This document shows, piece by piece, positions 41,745 to 50,757 of a stretch of 64,000 nt of DNA (position 1 is the stretch's first letter; each line of letters begins with the position of its first letter). The position numbers and the translations under genes are program-made. Below the pieces are notes generated by a model. It did not search any database and was not told the origin of the DNA. It saw only the letters and a list, made by a program, of their open reading frames with translations. Source of the DNA: Cellulomonas xylanilytica (GTDB lineage: Bacteria > Actinomycetota > Actinomycetes > Actinomycetales > Cellulomonadaceae); assembly GCF_007989805.1 (NCBI RefSeq), contig NZ_BJUB01000007.1:62001-126000 (forward strand). Reading direction: 5' to 3'.

Positions 41745-44700
41745 ATGAGAACTCGGTTGAAGCGCGCGATCGTGGCCGGTGCCACCGTCGCGCTCGTCGC
41801 GCCCCTGGGCATCGCGCTCGTGGCACACGGAGCGGCCGCCGCCCCGGTGCTGCTCTCCGCGGGCAAGCCCGCCACCGCCAGCAGCTCGAACCAGACCTAC
41901 GTCGCCGGCAACGTGACCGACGGCAACCAGGCCACCTACTGGGAGTCGGTCAACAACGCGTTCCCGCAGTGGGTCCAGGTCGACCTCGGCGCAGCGGCGA
42001 CCGTCACCGACGTCACGCTGAAGATCCCCGGCGGCTGGGGCGCCCGCTCCGAGACCGTCACGCTGCAGGGCTCCACCGACGGGTCCGGCTTCACGACGCT
42101 CGAGGCGTCCGCGTCCTACGCGTTCACCGGCGGCAACGCGGTCTCCGTCGACGTGACCGACACCAGCGTCCGCTACGTGCGCGCCGCCGTCAGCGCCAAC
42201 ACCGGGTGGCCCGCCGCGCAGCTGTCCGATGTGGAGGTCTACGGGACCTCGTCGACCCCGCCGGTGGACCCGCCGCAGGGCAGCAACCTCGCCCAGGGCC
42301 GCCCGATCACGGCGACCTCCGTCCAGCAGACCTACGTGGCCGGCAACGCGGTCGACGGCTCCACCGCGACCTACTGGGAGGGCGCGCCGGGCGCGTACCC
42401 GTCGAACCTCACGGTCTCCCTGGCCGCGGCGTCCACGCTCACCGGGGTCGTCGTCAAGCTCAACCCCGACCCCGCGTGGGGCGGCCGGACCCAGACGTTC
42501 GCCGTCGAGGGCCGCACCGGCAGCGGCTCGTGGAGCACCCTCAAGGCGTCCGCGGCCCATCCGTTCAGACCGTCGTCGGGGAACACGGTGACCGTCCCGG
42601 TCAGCGGCACCGCGACCGACGTCCGGCTCGTGTTCACCGCGAACACCGGCTCCTCCAACGCGCAGGTGGCCGAGCTCCAGGTGATCGGCAGCACCACGCC
42701 GGTGCCCACGAGCCCCGACCTCCAGGTGGCCCTCACCACGAACCCGATCGCAGTCACCCCGACCACGCCGATCTCCGTCGGCGCCACCGTCCGCAACTCC
42801 GGCACCGCCGCCTCGGCCGCCACCACCGCGGTCGTCGCGCTCGGCGGCACCAACGTCGGCACCGCGACCGTCCCGGCGCTCGCGGCCGGCGCGCAGACCA
42901 CGATCACCGTGAACGCGGGCACCCGCGCCACCGGCACCTACCCGCTCACGGTCACCGTCGACCCGGCCAACACCGTCGCCGAGTCGAACGAGACCAACAA
43001 CGCGGCGTCCGGCTCGGTCGTCGTGTCCTCCGGGCCCGAGCCCACGCTCGCGGACCTGCAGGTGAGCCTGACCGGCACGTCGCCCGCGAGCCCGACCCCC
43101 ACCGACGCCGTCACGGTCACCGGGACGGCCCGCAACACCGGCACCGCCGCGGCCGCGGCGACGACGGTCGCGCTCACCCTGAACGGCACCGCCGTGGGCA
43201 CGGCGAACGTCGGCGCGCTGGCGGCCGGTGCGCAGCACGACGTGTCCGTCAGCATCGGCACCCGGGCCGCCGGGACCTACGCGCTCGTCGCGACGATCGA
43301 CCCCGCCGGGTCCGTCGCCGAGGCGAACGAGAGCAACAACACCGCCACGGCGTCCCTGGTCGTCGCGACCACCCCCGGCACCGGCACCGACCTGGCCGCA
43401 GGCCGCCCGGCGACCGCGTCCTCGACCGAGTTCTCGTTCGTCGCGGGCAACGCGGTCGACGCCGACCCGAGCACGTACTGGGAGGGTGCCGGCGGCGCCT
43501 ACCCCAGCTGGCTCGCGGTGAACCTGGCGTCGCAGTCGACGCTCCAGCAGGTGGTCGTCGGGGTGCCGCCGGCCGCCGCGTGGGGTGCGCGGACGCAGAC
43601 GTTCTCGATCGAGGGGCGCGTCGGCACCGGGGCGTGGTCGTCGCTGAAGGCCTCGGCCGCCTACGCGTTCGCACCGGGGTCGGGCAACAGGGTGGCCGTC
43701 CCGGTCAGCGGGTCGGCCACCGACGTGCGGCTCGTGTTCACCGGCAACACCGGCGCGGGCAACGGGCAGGTCTCGGTGCTCCAGGTGATCGGCCTGCCCG
43801 CACCCAACCCGGACCTGACCGTCACCGCGGTCACGGCCACCCCCGCGTCACCCGTCGAGACCGCGGCGATCACCCTCGCGGCAACCGTGCGCAACGCCGG
43901 CAACCTGGCGTCGGCGGCCACCACCGTCGACCTCACGGTGGACGGCGCCAAGGTGGGGAGCGCGAACGTCCCGGCGGTCGCGGCCGGGCAGTCGACCACC
44001 GTGTCGGCATCGATCGGCACCCGCCCCGCCGGCTCGTACACGATCGGCGGGGTCGTCGACCCCGCCGGCACCGTGGTCGAGCAGAACGAGGCGAACAACG
44101 GCTACAGCAACCCGACCAAGGTCGTGGTGACCGAGGCGCCCGGCCCGGACCTGCAGGTCCTCGCCATCGCGTCGAACCCGGCCAACCCGGCCGTCGGCTC
44201 GACCGTCTCGTTCACGGTCACCGTGAAGAACCGCGGGTCGCAGTCGGCGGGCGCGTCCACGACGCGGCTCGTCGTCGGCAGCGCGACCCTGACCGGGTCG
44301 ACGGGCGCGCTCGTCGCCGGCGCCACCGCGACCGTCCCGTTGAACGGCACGTGGACCGCCGCCACCGGCGGCGCCACGCTGACCGCCACGGCCGACGCGA
44401 CGAACGCCGTCGCCGAGACCAACGAGACCAACAACACGCTCGCGCAGTCCATCGTGGTCGGGCGCGGGGCCGCGGTCCCGTACACGTCCTACGAGGCCGA
44501 GGCGGGGACCTACACGGGCACGCTGGTCGAGGCCGACGCGCTGCGGACGTTCGGGCACACCAACTTCGGGACCGAGTCGTCGGGCCGCAAGTCGGTGCGC
44601 CTCACCAGCCAGGGCCAGTACGTGCAGCTCACGTCGACCAACGCCACCAACTCGATCGTGATCCGGAGCTCGATCCCGGACGCGGCCGGCGGCGGCGGTC

Positions 44701-46208
44701 AGGACGCGACGATCAGCCTCTACGCCAACGGCACGTTCGTGCAGAAGGTGACACTGAGCTCGCGGCACAGCTGGCTGTACGGGACCACCGACCAGCCGGA
44801 GGGCCTGACGAACACCCCGGGTGGGGACGCCCGGCGGCTGTTCGACGAGTCCCACGCGATGCTCGCCCAGTCCTACCCGGCGGGCACGGTGTTCCGGCTG
44901 CAGCGCGACGCCGGTGACACGGCGGCGTTCTACGTCATCGACCTGGTCGACCTCGAGCAGGTGGCGCCGCCGCTGTCCAAGCCGGCGGAGTGCACGTCGA
45001 TCACTGCGTACGGCGCCGTGCCCAACGACGGGCTCGACGACACCACCGCCATCCAGGCGGCCGTCACGGCCGACCAGAACGGCCAGATCAGCTGCGTCTG
45101 GATCCCGGCCGGGCAGTGGCGGCAGGAGAAGAAGATCCTCACCGACGACCCGCTGAACCGCGGGATGTACAACCAGGTGGGCATCTCGGACGTGACGATC
45201 CGCGGGGCCGGCATGTGGCACTCGCAGCTCTACACGCTGACGGAGCCGCAGGACGCGAACACCCTCAACCACCCGCACGAGGGCAACTTCGGGTTCGACA
45301 TCGACAAGAACACCCAGATCTCCGACATCGCCATCTTCGGCTCCGGCCGGATCCGCGGCGGCGACGGGAACGACGAGGGCGGTGTCGGGCTCAACGGCCG
45401 GTTCGGCACGGGCACGAAGATCAGCAACGTGTGGATCGAGCACGCCAACGTCGGTGTGTGGGTCGGCCGGGACTACGACAACGTCCCCGAGCTCTGGGGG
45501 CCCGCCGACGGGCTCGACCTCTCGGGCATGCGGATCCGCAACACCTACGCCGACGGGATCAACTTCTCCAACGGCACCCGGAACTCGCGGGTGTTCAACT
45601 CGTCGTTCCGCACCACCGGGGACGACGCGCTGGCCATCTGGGCCAACCCGTATGTGAAGGACCGGACCGTCGACAACGCCCACGACAACCACTTCGTGAA
45701 CAACACGATCCAGCTGCCGTGGCGCGCCAACGGGATCGCGATCTACGGCGGCTCCAACCAGTCGATCGAGAACAACCTCGTCTACGACACGATGAACTAC
45801 CCGGGCATCATGCTGGCGACCGACCACAGCCCGCTGCCCTTCGGCGGGACCACGCTGATCGCCAACAACGGGCTCTACCGGACCGGCGGGGCGTTCTGGA
45901 ACGAGGACCAGGAGTTCGGGGCCATCACGATCTTCCCGAGCACCCTGGACATCCCGGGCGTCACCATCCGGGACACCGACATCGACGACTCCACCTACGA
46001 CGGCATCCAGCTCAAGAACGGCGGCGGCGTCGTGCCGGACGTCCGGATCACGAACGTGCGGATCACGAACTCCCGCAACGGTGCCGGCATCCTGGCGATG
46101 AGCGGCATCCGCGGCAACGCGATCCTGTCGAACGTGACGATGTCGGGGAACGCGACCGGCAACGTGGTCACCCAGCCGGGCAGCCAGTTCGTCATCACGG
46201 GCAGCTGA
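41745..46208 (+). CDS. Secreted GH87-type alpha-glucanase with discoidin and CARDB modules
   Basis: A 1487-residue exported enzyme. Signal peptide 1-33 (ending AAAAP); discoidin/F5-8C modules at about 34-166, 179-322 and 547-687; CARDB Ig-like modules at about 323-435, 436-546, 688-799 and 800-910; a CBM6/35-like module at about 913-1080; then a right-handed beta-helix from 1086 (ITAYGAVPNDGLDDTTAIQAAV). In the helix, Asp1270 (ADGIN), Asp1293 and Asp1294 (GDDAL) reproduce the three-Asp site of GH87 alpha-1,3-glucanases/mycodextranases, including the 23-residue spacing. It probably cuts alpha-1,3-glucan of fungal walls or mixed alpha-glucans. The binding modules hold it on the polymer. It ends at a strong hairpin. 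Confidence 0.88.
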   Translation: MRTRLKRAIVAGATVALVAPLGIALVAHGAAAAPVLLSAGKPATASSSNQTYVAGNVTDGNQATYWESVNNAFPQWVQVDLGAAATVTDVTLKIPGGWGARSETVTLQGSTDGSGFTTLEASASYAFTGGNAVSVDVTDTSVRYVRAAVSANTGWPAAQLSDVEVYGTSSTPPVDPPQGSNLAQGRPITATSVQQTYVAGNAVDGSTATYWEGAPGAYPSNLTVSLAAASTLTGVVVKLNPDPAWGGRTQTFAVEGRTGSGSWSTLKASAAHPFRPSSGNTVTVPVSGTATDVRLVFTANTGSSNAQVAELQVIGSTTPVPTSPDLQVALTTNPIAVTPTTPISVGATVRNSGTAASAATTAVVALGGTNVGTATVPALAAGAQTTITVNAGTRATGTYPLTVTVDPANTVAESNETNNAASGSVVVSSGPEPTLADLQVSLTGTSPASPTPTDAVTVTGTARNTGTAAAAATTVALTLNGTAVGTANVGALAAGAQHDVSVSIGTRAAGTYALVATIDPAGSVAEANESNNTATASLVVATTPGTGTDLAAGRPATASSTEFSFVAGNAVDADPSTYWEGAGGAYPSWLAVNLASQSTLQQVVVGVPPAAAWGARTQTFSIEGRVGTGAWSSLKASAAYAFAPGSGNRVAVPVSGSATDVRLVFTGNTGAGNGQVSVLQVIGLPAPNPDLTVTAVTATPASPVETAAITLAATVRNAGNLASAATTVDLTVDGAKVGSANVPAVAAGQSTTVSASIGTRPAGSYTIGGVVDPAGTVVEQNEANNGYSNPTKVVVTEAPGPDLQVLAIASNPANPAVGSTVSFTVTVKNRGSQSAGASTTRLVVGSATLTGSTGALVAGATATVPLNGTWTAATGGATLTATADATNAVAETNETNNTLAQSIVVGRGAAVPYTSYEAEAGTYTGTLVEADALRTFGHTNFGTESSGRKSVRLTSQGQYVQLTSTNATNSIVIRSSIPDAAGGGGQDATISLYANGTFVQKVTLSSRHSWLYGTTDQPEGLTNTPGGDARRLFDESHAMLAQSYPAGTVFRLQRDAGDTAAFYVIDLVDLEQVAPPLSKPAECTSITAYGAVPNDGLDDTTAIQAAVTADQNGQISCVWIPAGQWRQEKKILTDDPLNRGMYNQVGISDVTIRGAGMWHSQLYTLTEPQDANTLNHPHEGNFGFDIDKNTQISDIAIFGSGRIRGGDGNDEGGVGLNGRFGTGTKISNVWIEHANVGVWVGRDYDNVPELWGPADGLDLSGMRIRNTYADGINFSNGTRNSRVFNSSFRTTGDDALAIWANPYVKDRTVDNAHDNHFVNNTIQLPWRANGIAIYGGSNQSIENNLVYDTMNYPGIMLATDHSPLPFGGTTLIANNGLYRTGGAFWNEDQEFGAITIFPSTLDIPGVTIRDTDIDDSTYDGIQLKNGGGVVPDVRITNVRITNSRNGAGILAMSGIRGNAILSNVTMSGNATGNVVTQPGSQFVITGS

Positions 46209-46214
46209 CCCCGT

Positions 46215-46271
46215 CCGAACCCGACATGGGTGTCGTCGTGACCGCCTGAGCGGCACCCATGTCGGGTTCGG
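46215..46271. terminator. Bidirectional terminator hairpin with 18-base perfect arms
   Basis: CCGAACCCGACATGGGTG (46215-46232) is exactly complementary to 46254-46271, with a 21-base loop that itself contains CCGC/GCGG. It lies between the convergent stops of the glucanase and DUF1905 genes. It has no T-run, as usual in GC-rich actinobacteria. Confidence 0.8.
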
Positions 46272-46276
46272 CGACG

Positions 46277-46546
46277 TCAGGTCGTCCGGTCCAGGAGGCG
46301 TACCTCGACCAGCTCGCCCGCTTCGCTCTTGCCGATCGTCGTGCACAGGGCCTTGCGCAGGGGGAGCCAGTGCGGCCCCGTCCCCGACGGCATGAGGGTC
46401 GCGGCGAACTCGTGGCCGTCCAGGGTGCCGGTGACCTTGACCGCCTTGCGGGTGCCGAGCAGCTCCGCGGAGCCGTCGAGCTGCAGGTACGTGGCGAAGG
46501 CACCGTCCTTGCGGATGGGCGCGGTGAACGTGGCCTCGAGGCTCAT
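46277..46546 (-). CDS. DUF1905 domain protein
   Basis: An 89-residue DUF1905 protein (MSLEATFTAPIRKDGAFATYLQLDGSAELLGTRKAVKVTGTLDGHEF, then GTGPHWLPLRKALCTTIGKSEAGELVEVRL). The GTGPHWLPL motif is the usual one for the family; the function is not known. ATG 46546 overlaps the hydrolase stop (ATGA), so it is the second gene of a two-gene operon. It differs strongly from the DUF1905 protein at 1565. Confidence 0.87.
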   Translation of the reverse strand: MSLEATFTAPIRKDGAFATYLQLDGSAELLGTRKAVKVTGTLDGHEFAATLMPSGTGPHWLPLRKALCTTIGKSEAGELVEVRLLDRTT

Positions 46547-47361
46547 GCGCCCATGATCTCCCGCAGCCGCACCGCGAAGGCGTCCGGCTGCTCGGCGAAC
46601 CCGATGTGGTCGCCGGGGAACAGGGTGGGCTCGATGCCGAGCAGGTCCGCGAGCGCGCGGGAGGTCCGGTCGCAGAGCTCGCCGGTCGAGTCCTCGCCGA
46701 TCCCGACGACCAGCCGCGTCGACGCGGCGCGGAGGGCTGGGACGTCCGGCCGGAACCGCACCGTGTGCCGGAGCATGTGGGCGAACTGGAAGTGCTCGTC
46801 GGCCGCGTCCTGCCCCTCGCGCGGGGTGCCGAAGAACATCTCGAACACCTCGTCGGGCATCTGCAGGTTGCCGATGTCCATGAACTGCCGCCACGCCGAG
46901 CGGGTGTCGCCGGTCAGGTAGGTGGCGATCATCTGCTCCGTCTTCTCGTACAGCTCCGCGTGGTCGGGGACGAGCTCGTCGAGCGGCGGCTCGTGGGCGA
47001 TCGCCGTGCGCACCAGCTCCGGCGCGCGCTCCACGAGGGCGAGGACGGTGACGGCACCGCCCGACGAGCCCAGGACCGTCGCGGGGCCGGCGTCCACGTG
47101 CCGGAGCAGGGCGGCGAGGTCGTCGGCACGCTCGACGGGGGTCGAGTCGCGGTCCGGGTGGTCGACCGTGCTGCGGTTGATGCCGCGCGGGTCGGTGGTG
47201 AGGACGGTGTGGTCGGTGGCGAGCAGGTCGGCGAGCGGGGCGAACGCGGTGGCGTCCATGGGGGCGCCGACGAGCGCGACCAGCGGGCCTGTGCCGCGCA
47301 GCTCGTAGTGCAGGCGGGCGCCGGGGACGTCGAGGGTGGTGGCGGTGGTGGAAGTGGTCAT
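46543..47361 (-). CDS. Alpha/beta hydrolase
   Basis: A 272-residue alpha/beta-hydrolase-fold enzyme. The strand order is LDVPGARLHYELRGTGPLVALVG, HTVLTTDPRGINRSTVDHP, then the nucleophile elbow TVLGSSGGAVTVLAL with Ser in GSSGG, and FPGDHIGFAEQPDAF with the catalytic His. Substrate unknown. ATG 47361 is preferred over the longer frame since MTTSTTATTLDVPG begins the domain. It is divergent from the sigma-factor gene, 38 bases apart. Confidence 0.88.
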   Translation of the reverse strand: MTTSTTATTLDVPGARLHYELRGTGPLVALVGAPMDATAFAPLADLLATDHTVLTTDPRGINRSTVDHPDRDSTPVERADDLAALLRHVDAGPATVLGSSGGAVTVLALVERAPELVRTAIAHEPPLDELVPDHAELYEKTEQMIATYLTGDTRSAWRQFMDIGNLQMPDEVFEMFFGTPREGQDAADEHFQFAHMLRHTVRFRPDVPALRAASTRLVVGIGEDSTGELCDRTSRALADLLGIEPTLFPGDHIGFAEQPDAFAVRLREIMGA

Positions 47362-47399
47362 GCCGGTAAGACTTGCGCAGCGGGGCAGAATCATCGGTC

Positions 47400-48335
47400 A
47401 TGACGGACCTGTCCGAGGTCGACTCCTTCACCGAGCAGCTCGCGCCCCTGCGCGGGGAGCTGCACGCGCACTGCTACCGGATGCTCGGCTCGGTGCACGA
47501 CGCGGACGACGCCCTGCAGGACGCCTTGCTGCGGGCCTGGCGCGCGATGGGGGACGTCGAGGTGTCCGCGTTGCGCCCGTGGCTCTACCGGATCGCCACC
47601 AACACGTGCCTCGACCTCATCGCCCGCCGCGGTCGTCGCGCGATGCCCGTGGACCTGGGACCGTCGAGCGAGCACGCGGTCGTCGGCGACGTCCCGCTGA
47701 CCGACGTCGCCTGGCTCAGCCCGTACCCGGACGCGCGGTACGAGCAGCGCGAGGCCGTCGAGCTCGCGTTCGTCGCGGCGCTGCAGCACCTGCCGGGCAA
47801 CCAGCGGGCGGCCCTCCTGCTGTTCGAGGTGCTGGGCTTCTCCGCCGCCGAGATCGCGACGTGGATGGGCACGACGACCGCCTCGGTGAACAGCGCCCTC
47901 CAGCGCGCCCGCGCGACGGTCGCGGAGAAGGTGCCGCCGCGCGACGCCCACCCCGTCGCCGACACCCGGACGCGCGAGGTCGTCGCGGCCTACTCCTCGG
48001 CGCTGGAGCGCGGCGACGTGGACCTGCTGCTCTCCCTGCTGACGGAGGACGTCACGTGGTCGATGCCGCCGCTGCCGCACTGGTACCGGGGCCGGGACGC
48101 CGTCACCGAGTTCGCGACGACCATCGCGTTCACCTGCGGCTCCTGGCAGCACGTCCCGACGAGAGCGAACGGCGAGCCCGCGGTGGCGTCGTACCTGCGC
48201 GCACCCGGTGACGACGTGCACCGTGCCTGGTCGATCGACGTGCTGACGTTCCGCGGCGACCGCGTGCGCGAGCTGACGGCGTTCATCGGCGCCGAGCACT
48301 TCGAGGCGTTCGGCCTGCCGGTGACGCGTCCCTGA
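47400..48335 (+). CDS. ECF sigma factor, SigG-like, with SnoaL-type C-terminal domain
   Basis: A 311-residue extracytoplasmic-function sigma factor. Region 2 is about residues 15-80 (HAHCYRMLGSVHDADDALQDALLRAWRAMGD; LRPWLYRIATNTCLDLI); region 4 about 120-180 (LAFVAALQHLPGNQRAALLLFEVLGFSAAEIATWMGTTTASVNSALQRARA). WLSPYPD between them and the C-terminal SnoaL-like domain (about 190-305) are marks of the SigG-type group, in which the extra domain replaces a separate anti-sigma factor. CAGAAT lies eight bases before ATG 47400. The small membrane protein gene overlaps the stop (TGATG). Confidence 0.88.
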   Translation: MTDLSEVDSFTEQLAPLRGELHAHCYRMLGSVHDADDALQDALLRAWRAMGDVEVSALRPWLYRIATNTCLDLIARRGRRAMPVDLGPSSEHAVVGDVPLTDVAWLSPYPDARYEQREAVELAFVAALQHLPGNQRAALLLFEVLGFSAAEIATWMGTTTASVNSALQRARATVAEKVPPRDAHPVADTRTREVVAAYSSALERGDVDLLLSLLTEDVTWSMPPLPHWYRGRDAVTEFATTIAFTCGSWQHVPTRANGEPAVASYLRAPGDDVHRAWSIDVLTFRGDRVRELTAFIGAEHFEAFGLPVTRP

Positions 48336-48613
48336 TGAGGCTGCGCTGGTTGCTGGTCCTCGTGCCCGTGTGGGGTCTGGTCCTGGCCGCCGGCGGGTAC
48401 GCGACCCGCCTGCGCTGCGTCGAGGAGGCCGGCCTCGTCGAGCTCGCGCCCGGGGTCACGGTCGCGGAGCACTGCGGCGACGTCGTCCGCGACCAGCTCC
48501 CCGGGCTGGTCATCGCGGTCTCGGCCGTCGCCGTGGCTGTCGCGCTGCTCTGGACAGCGACCGTCCTCGTGGTGCGCCGTCGCCGGGCCGCTCCAGCACC
48601 AGCCAGACGATGA
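48335..48613 (+). CDS. Small two-helix membrane protein
   Basis: A 92-residue protein with two membrane segments: LRWLLVLVPVWGLVLAAGGYA (3-23) and LPGLVIAVSAVAVAVALLWTATVLVV (55-80), then a basic tail RRRRAAPAPARR. Two Cys sit in the outer loop (RCVEEAGLVE and AEHCGDVV). No family recognised. It is coupled to the sigma-factor gene by TGATG and could sense or signal for it, which is inference only. Confidence 0.7.
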   Translation: MRLRWLLVLVPVWGLVLAAGGYATRLRCVEEAGLVELAPGVTVAEHCGDVVRDQLPGLVIAVSAVAVAVALLWTATVLVVRRRRAAPAPARR

Positions 48614-48652
48614 CGGCGACGGGTTCGGGCTCGGATGCCATGCCCTCATGAT

Positions 48653-48693
48653 GACGCCCGCCCGCCCCCGTGGGACGGGGACGGGCGGGCGTC
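48653..48693. terminator. Bidirectional terminator hairpin
   Basis: GACGCCCGCCCG (48653-48664) pairs with 48682-48693, and after one C/A mismatch CCCCGT pairs with ACGGGG around a GGG loop: 18 base pairs in all. It lies between the convergent stops of the small membrane protein and the AA10 enzyme. Confidence 0.8.
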
Positions 48694-48708
48694 AGCTGCG
48701 GGGCTGCG

Positions 48709-49773
48709 TCAGTGCGAGCCGCAGACCGCGGTCAGGCCGCTGCCGGTGCCGCTGGCGATGAAGCCGGCTGTCGCCGTGCCACCCGCCGGGACGGAGCCGT
48801 TCCACGCGGCGCTGGTGATGGTGTTGGCACCCGAGAGGGCGCCGTTCCATGCCTGCGACACCGTGGCGCCGCCGATCGTCGCGTGCCAGCCCGTGAGGGC
48901 CGTCGACCCGGCCTTGACGGTGACCTCACCGACGAACGAGCCGCTCCAGCTGTTGACCACCTTGACCGTCGCGGTGCAGGTGCCGGTCCCGCCCGTGGGC
49001 GTGGGGGTCGGCGTCGGGGTGACGGTCGGGGTGGGCGTCGGCGTCGGCGTCACCGTGGGGGTGGGCGTCGGCGTGACGGTCGGCGTCGGGGTGGGCGTCG
49101 GCGTCGTGTTGCCGCCACCGATGTTGATGTCGCTGCACAGGTAGTACGGCTGGTCCGTGTGGCTGGCCTGCCAGATCGTGTACAGGACCGCCCGACCGCT
49201 GCGGCCGGACAGGTTCACGTCCGTCTGGTAGAGGCCGGTGGTGGGGTAGCGACCGGTCTCCTTGACCAGGTCGAGGTCGTCCCAGCCCATCGCCTCGGTG
49301 GTCGGGTCGAAGCCGGCCTTCGTGACGTAGATGCGCAGGTAGTCGGCACCGTGCTTGGCGCTGTCGGTCAGGGTCAGCGTGAACGACGTCGGCACACCCT
49401 TGGCCACCCAGGCCCCGGGCTTGTCGAGCGCGTTGTACCGGCCGCCCTCGGTGCGTCCGCCGGAGCAGAGCTGGCCGTCCGGGATGAGCTGCTCGTGCCG
49501 TCCACCGATGCCCTCGTGGTACAGCCCGTTCCAGTTCCACATGGCGTTCGGGTCGGCCTTCCAGGCCTGCCAGCACATGGGGTCCTTCTGCTCCATGGTC
49601 GGGTCGAGGTGGTTGCTGCCCCACCGCTCCCAACAGCCGTAGTTGCGGGTGGGCGGGTCGGTGACCGACCCGTGCGCGGAGGCGGGCTGCGAGGTGACGA
49701 CCGCCGCCACCAGCGCCATGGTCACGGCGAGGAGTGCCGTGACCACCGCGCGTGGACGTGCTCGGACTGACAT
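48709..49773 (-). CDS. AA10 lytic polysaccharide monooxygenase with CBM2
   Basis: A 354-residue secreted copper enzyme that oxidatively cleaves cellulose or chitin. The signal peptide ends ASA at residue 33, so the mature protein starts with His34, whose amino group and ring form the copper brace; the second brace His is His141 in DSAKHGADYLRIY. The axial-site segment QPYYLCSDI is near 225. WNWNGLYHEGIGGRHEQLIPDGQLCS resembles cellulose-active members. A Thr-Pro-Val linker (about 233-270) leads to a C-terminal CBM2 (CTATVKVVNSWSGSFVGEV to CGSH). It fits with the GH3 enzyme in a cellulose-degrading lifestyle. It ends at the hairpin at 48653-48693. Confidence 0.95.
   Translation of the reverse strand: MSVRARPRAVVTALLAVTMALVAAVVTSQPASAHGSVTDPPTRNYGCWERWGSNHLDPTMEQKDPMCWQAWKADPNAMWNWNGLYHEGIGGRHEQLIPDGQLCSGGRTEGGRYNALDKPGAWVAKGVPTSFTLTLTDSAKHGADYLRIYVTKAGFDPTTEAMGWDDLDLVKETGRYPTTGLYQTDVNLSGRSGRAVLYTIWQASHTDQPYYLCSDINIGGGNTTPTPTPTPTVTPTPTPTVTPTPTPTPTVTPTPTPTPTGGTGTCTATVKVVNSWSGSFVGEVTVKAGSTALTGWHATIGGATVSQAWNGALSGANTITSAAWNGSVPAGGTATAGFIASGTGSGLTAVCGSH
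48994..49110 (-). repeat. Thr-Pro-Val linker repeats
   Basis: Degenerate 6- and 12-base repeats (plus-strand gtcggc, gtgggc) that encode the TPTPTPTV linker joining the AA10 and CBM2 domains. Such tracts change length easily between strains. Confidence 0.8.
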
Positions 49774-49908
49774 GAGGTTCCCCTTCTCGAAGACGTCGAC
49801 GTTGACCCCCCGGGAGCGCCCACCGTCAGCGACAGGGTCGGTGACGGGTGCGGGGGCGTCCGTCCACCTTCACGACCAGGTCACGCGATGACCAGGTACC
49901 GAAGCGAT

Positions 49909-50757
49909 TCACGTGCTTGTGGCGTCGACTTTCGAGAGCAGCCAGTCCAGCGCGTCCGTCGCGGCGTCCAGCACCGAGACGTGCCCGTCGCCCGGGCGCA
50001 GCCACAGCTCGGCCGAGGGGATGCGGTCCGCCAGCCAGCGCCCGTGGCTGCTGGGCACCACGCGGTCCGCGTCGCCGTGCATGAGGAGCACGGGTGCGGT
50101 GATCGTCGTGGGGTCGAACCCCCAGGGGGCGACGTAGGCGAGGTCGTCGTCGACCATGCCGCCGATGCCGCCCTGCAGGGCCTCGCCGGCGATGCGCGCG
50201 AGCCAGCCCCAGTCCCCCTCGAGCGCTGCGTGGTCGGTCGCGGTGAACATCTCGGGGTCGTACTCGCTGGCCGACAGGACGTCCTCCAGCGCGGCGCGGC
50301 CCACGACGGCGGCGCGGAGCTCGGCGGTGCCGCCGGGGTTGATGCCCGCGAACCAGTCGAGACCGTCCGCGGGGTAGGGCGCGAGGCCCGACCCGCCCAC
50401 CGCCGCGACCACCCGGTCACCCAGCAGGGCGGCGCAGGCCAGCGCGTGCGGCGCGCCGCCGGAGTGGCCGAGGACGGCGAACCGGCCGAGGCCGAGCGCG
50501 TCCGCGATCGCGATCGCCGCGACGTCACCAGCGGCCGAGGCGATGTCACGACCGGGGTGCGGGGTCGAGCCGCCGTAGCCGGGTCGGTCGTAGGACACCC
50601 AGCGGATGCCGCGCGCGGCGCTCGCGGGCAGCAGGGGCTCGGGCGGGGTGCCGACGTTGGGGGTGCCGTGGTGCCAGACGACCGTGAGGACGGGGTCGTC
50701 GACGGGGACGTCGTACGCGCGCAGCGTCCGGCCGTCGGGCGTGGTGACGTCCGTCAT
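49909..50757 (-). CDS. Alpha/beta hydrolase
   Basis: A 282-residue alpha/beta hydrolase: TVVWHHGTPNVGTPPEPLLPA (oxyanion region), RWVSYDRPGYGGSTPHPGRD, nucleophile Ser in FAVLGHSGGAPHALACA, Asp in LMHGDADRVVPSSHG and His in PGDGHVSVLD. Typical of small esterases or lactonases; substrate unknown. Its ATG overlaps the MarR gene's stop (ATGA), so it is probably controlled by that repressor. Confidence 0.9.
   Translation of the reverse strand: MTDVTTPDGRTLRAYDVPVDDPVLTVVWHHGTPNVGTPPEPLLPASAARGIRWVSYDRPGYGGSTPHPGRDIASAAGDVAAIAIADALGLGRFAVLGHSGGAPHALACAALLGDRVVAAVGGSGLAPYPADGLDWFAGINPGGTAELRAAVVGRAALEDVLSASEYDPEMFTATDHAALEGDWGWLARIAGEALQGGIGGMVDDDLAYVAPWGFDPTTITAPVLLMHGDADRVVPSSHGRWLADRIPSAELWLRPGDGHVSVLDAATDALDWLLSKVDATST

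Noticed and set aside
41612-44917. An 1101-codon plus-strand frame overlapping the GH87-like gene
   Set aside because: Out of frame with the signal peptide and modules of the real protein; the translation is an Arg/Gly/His-rich shadow.
48994-49110. Short regular repeats that could suggest a CRISPR or satellite array
   Set aside because: They encode the Thr-Pro-Val linker of the AA10 enzyme, lack spacers and vary in unit length.
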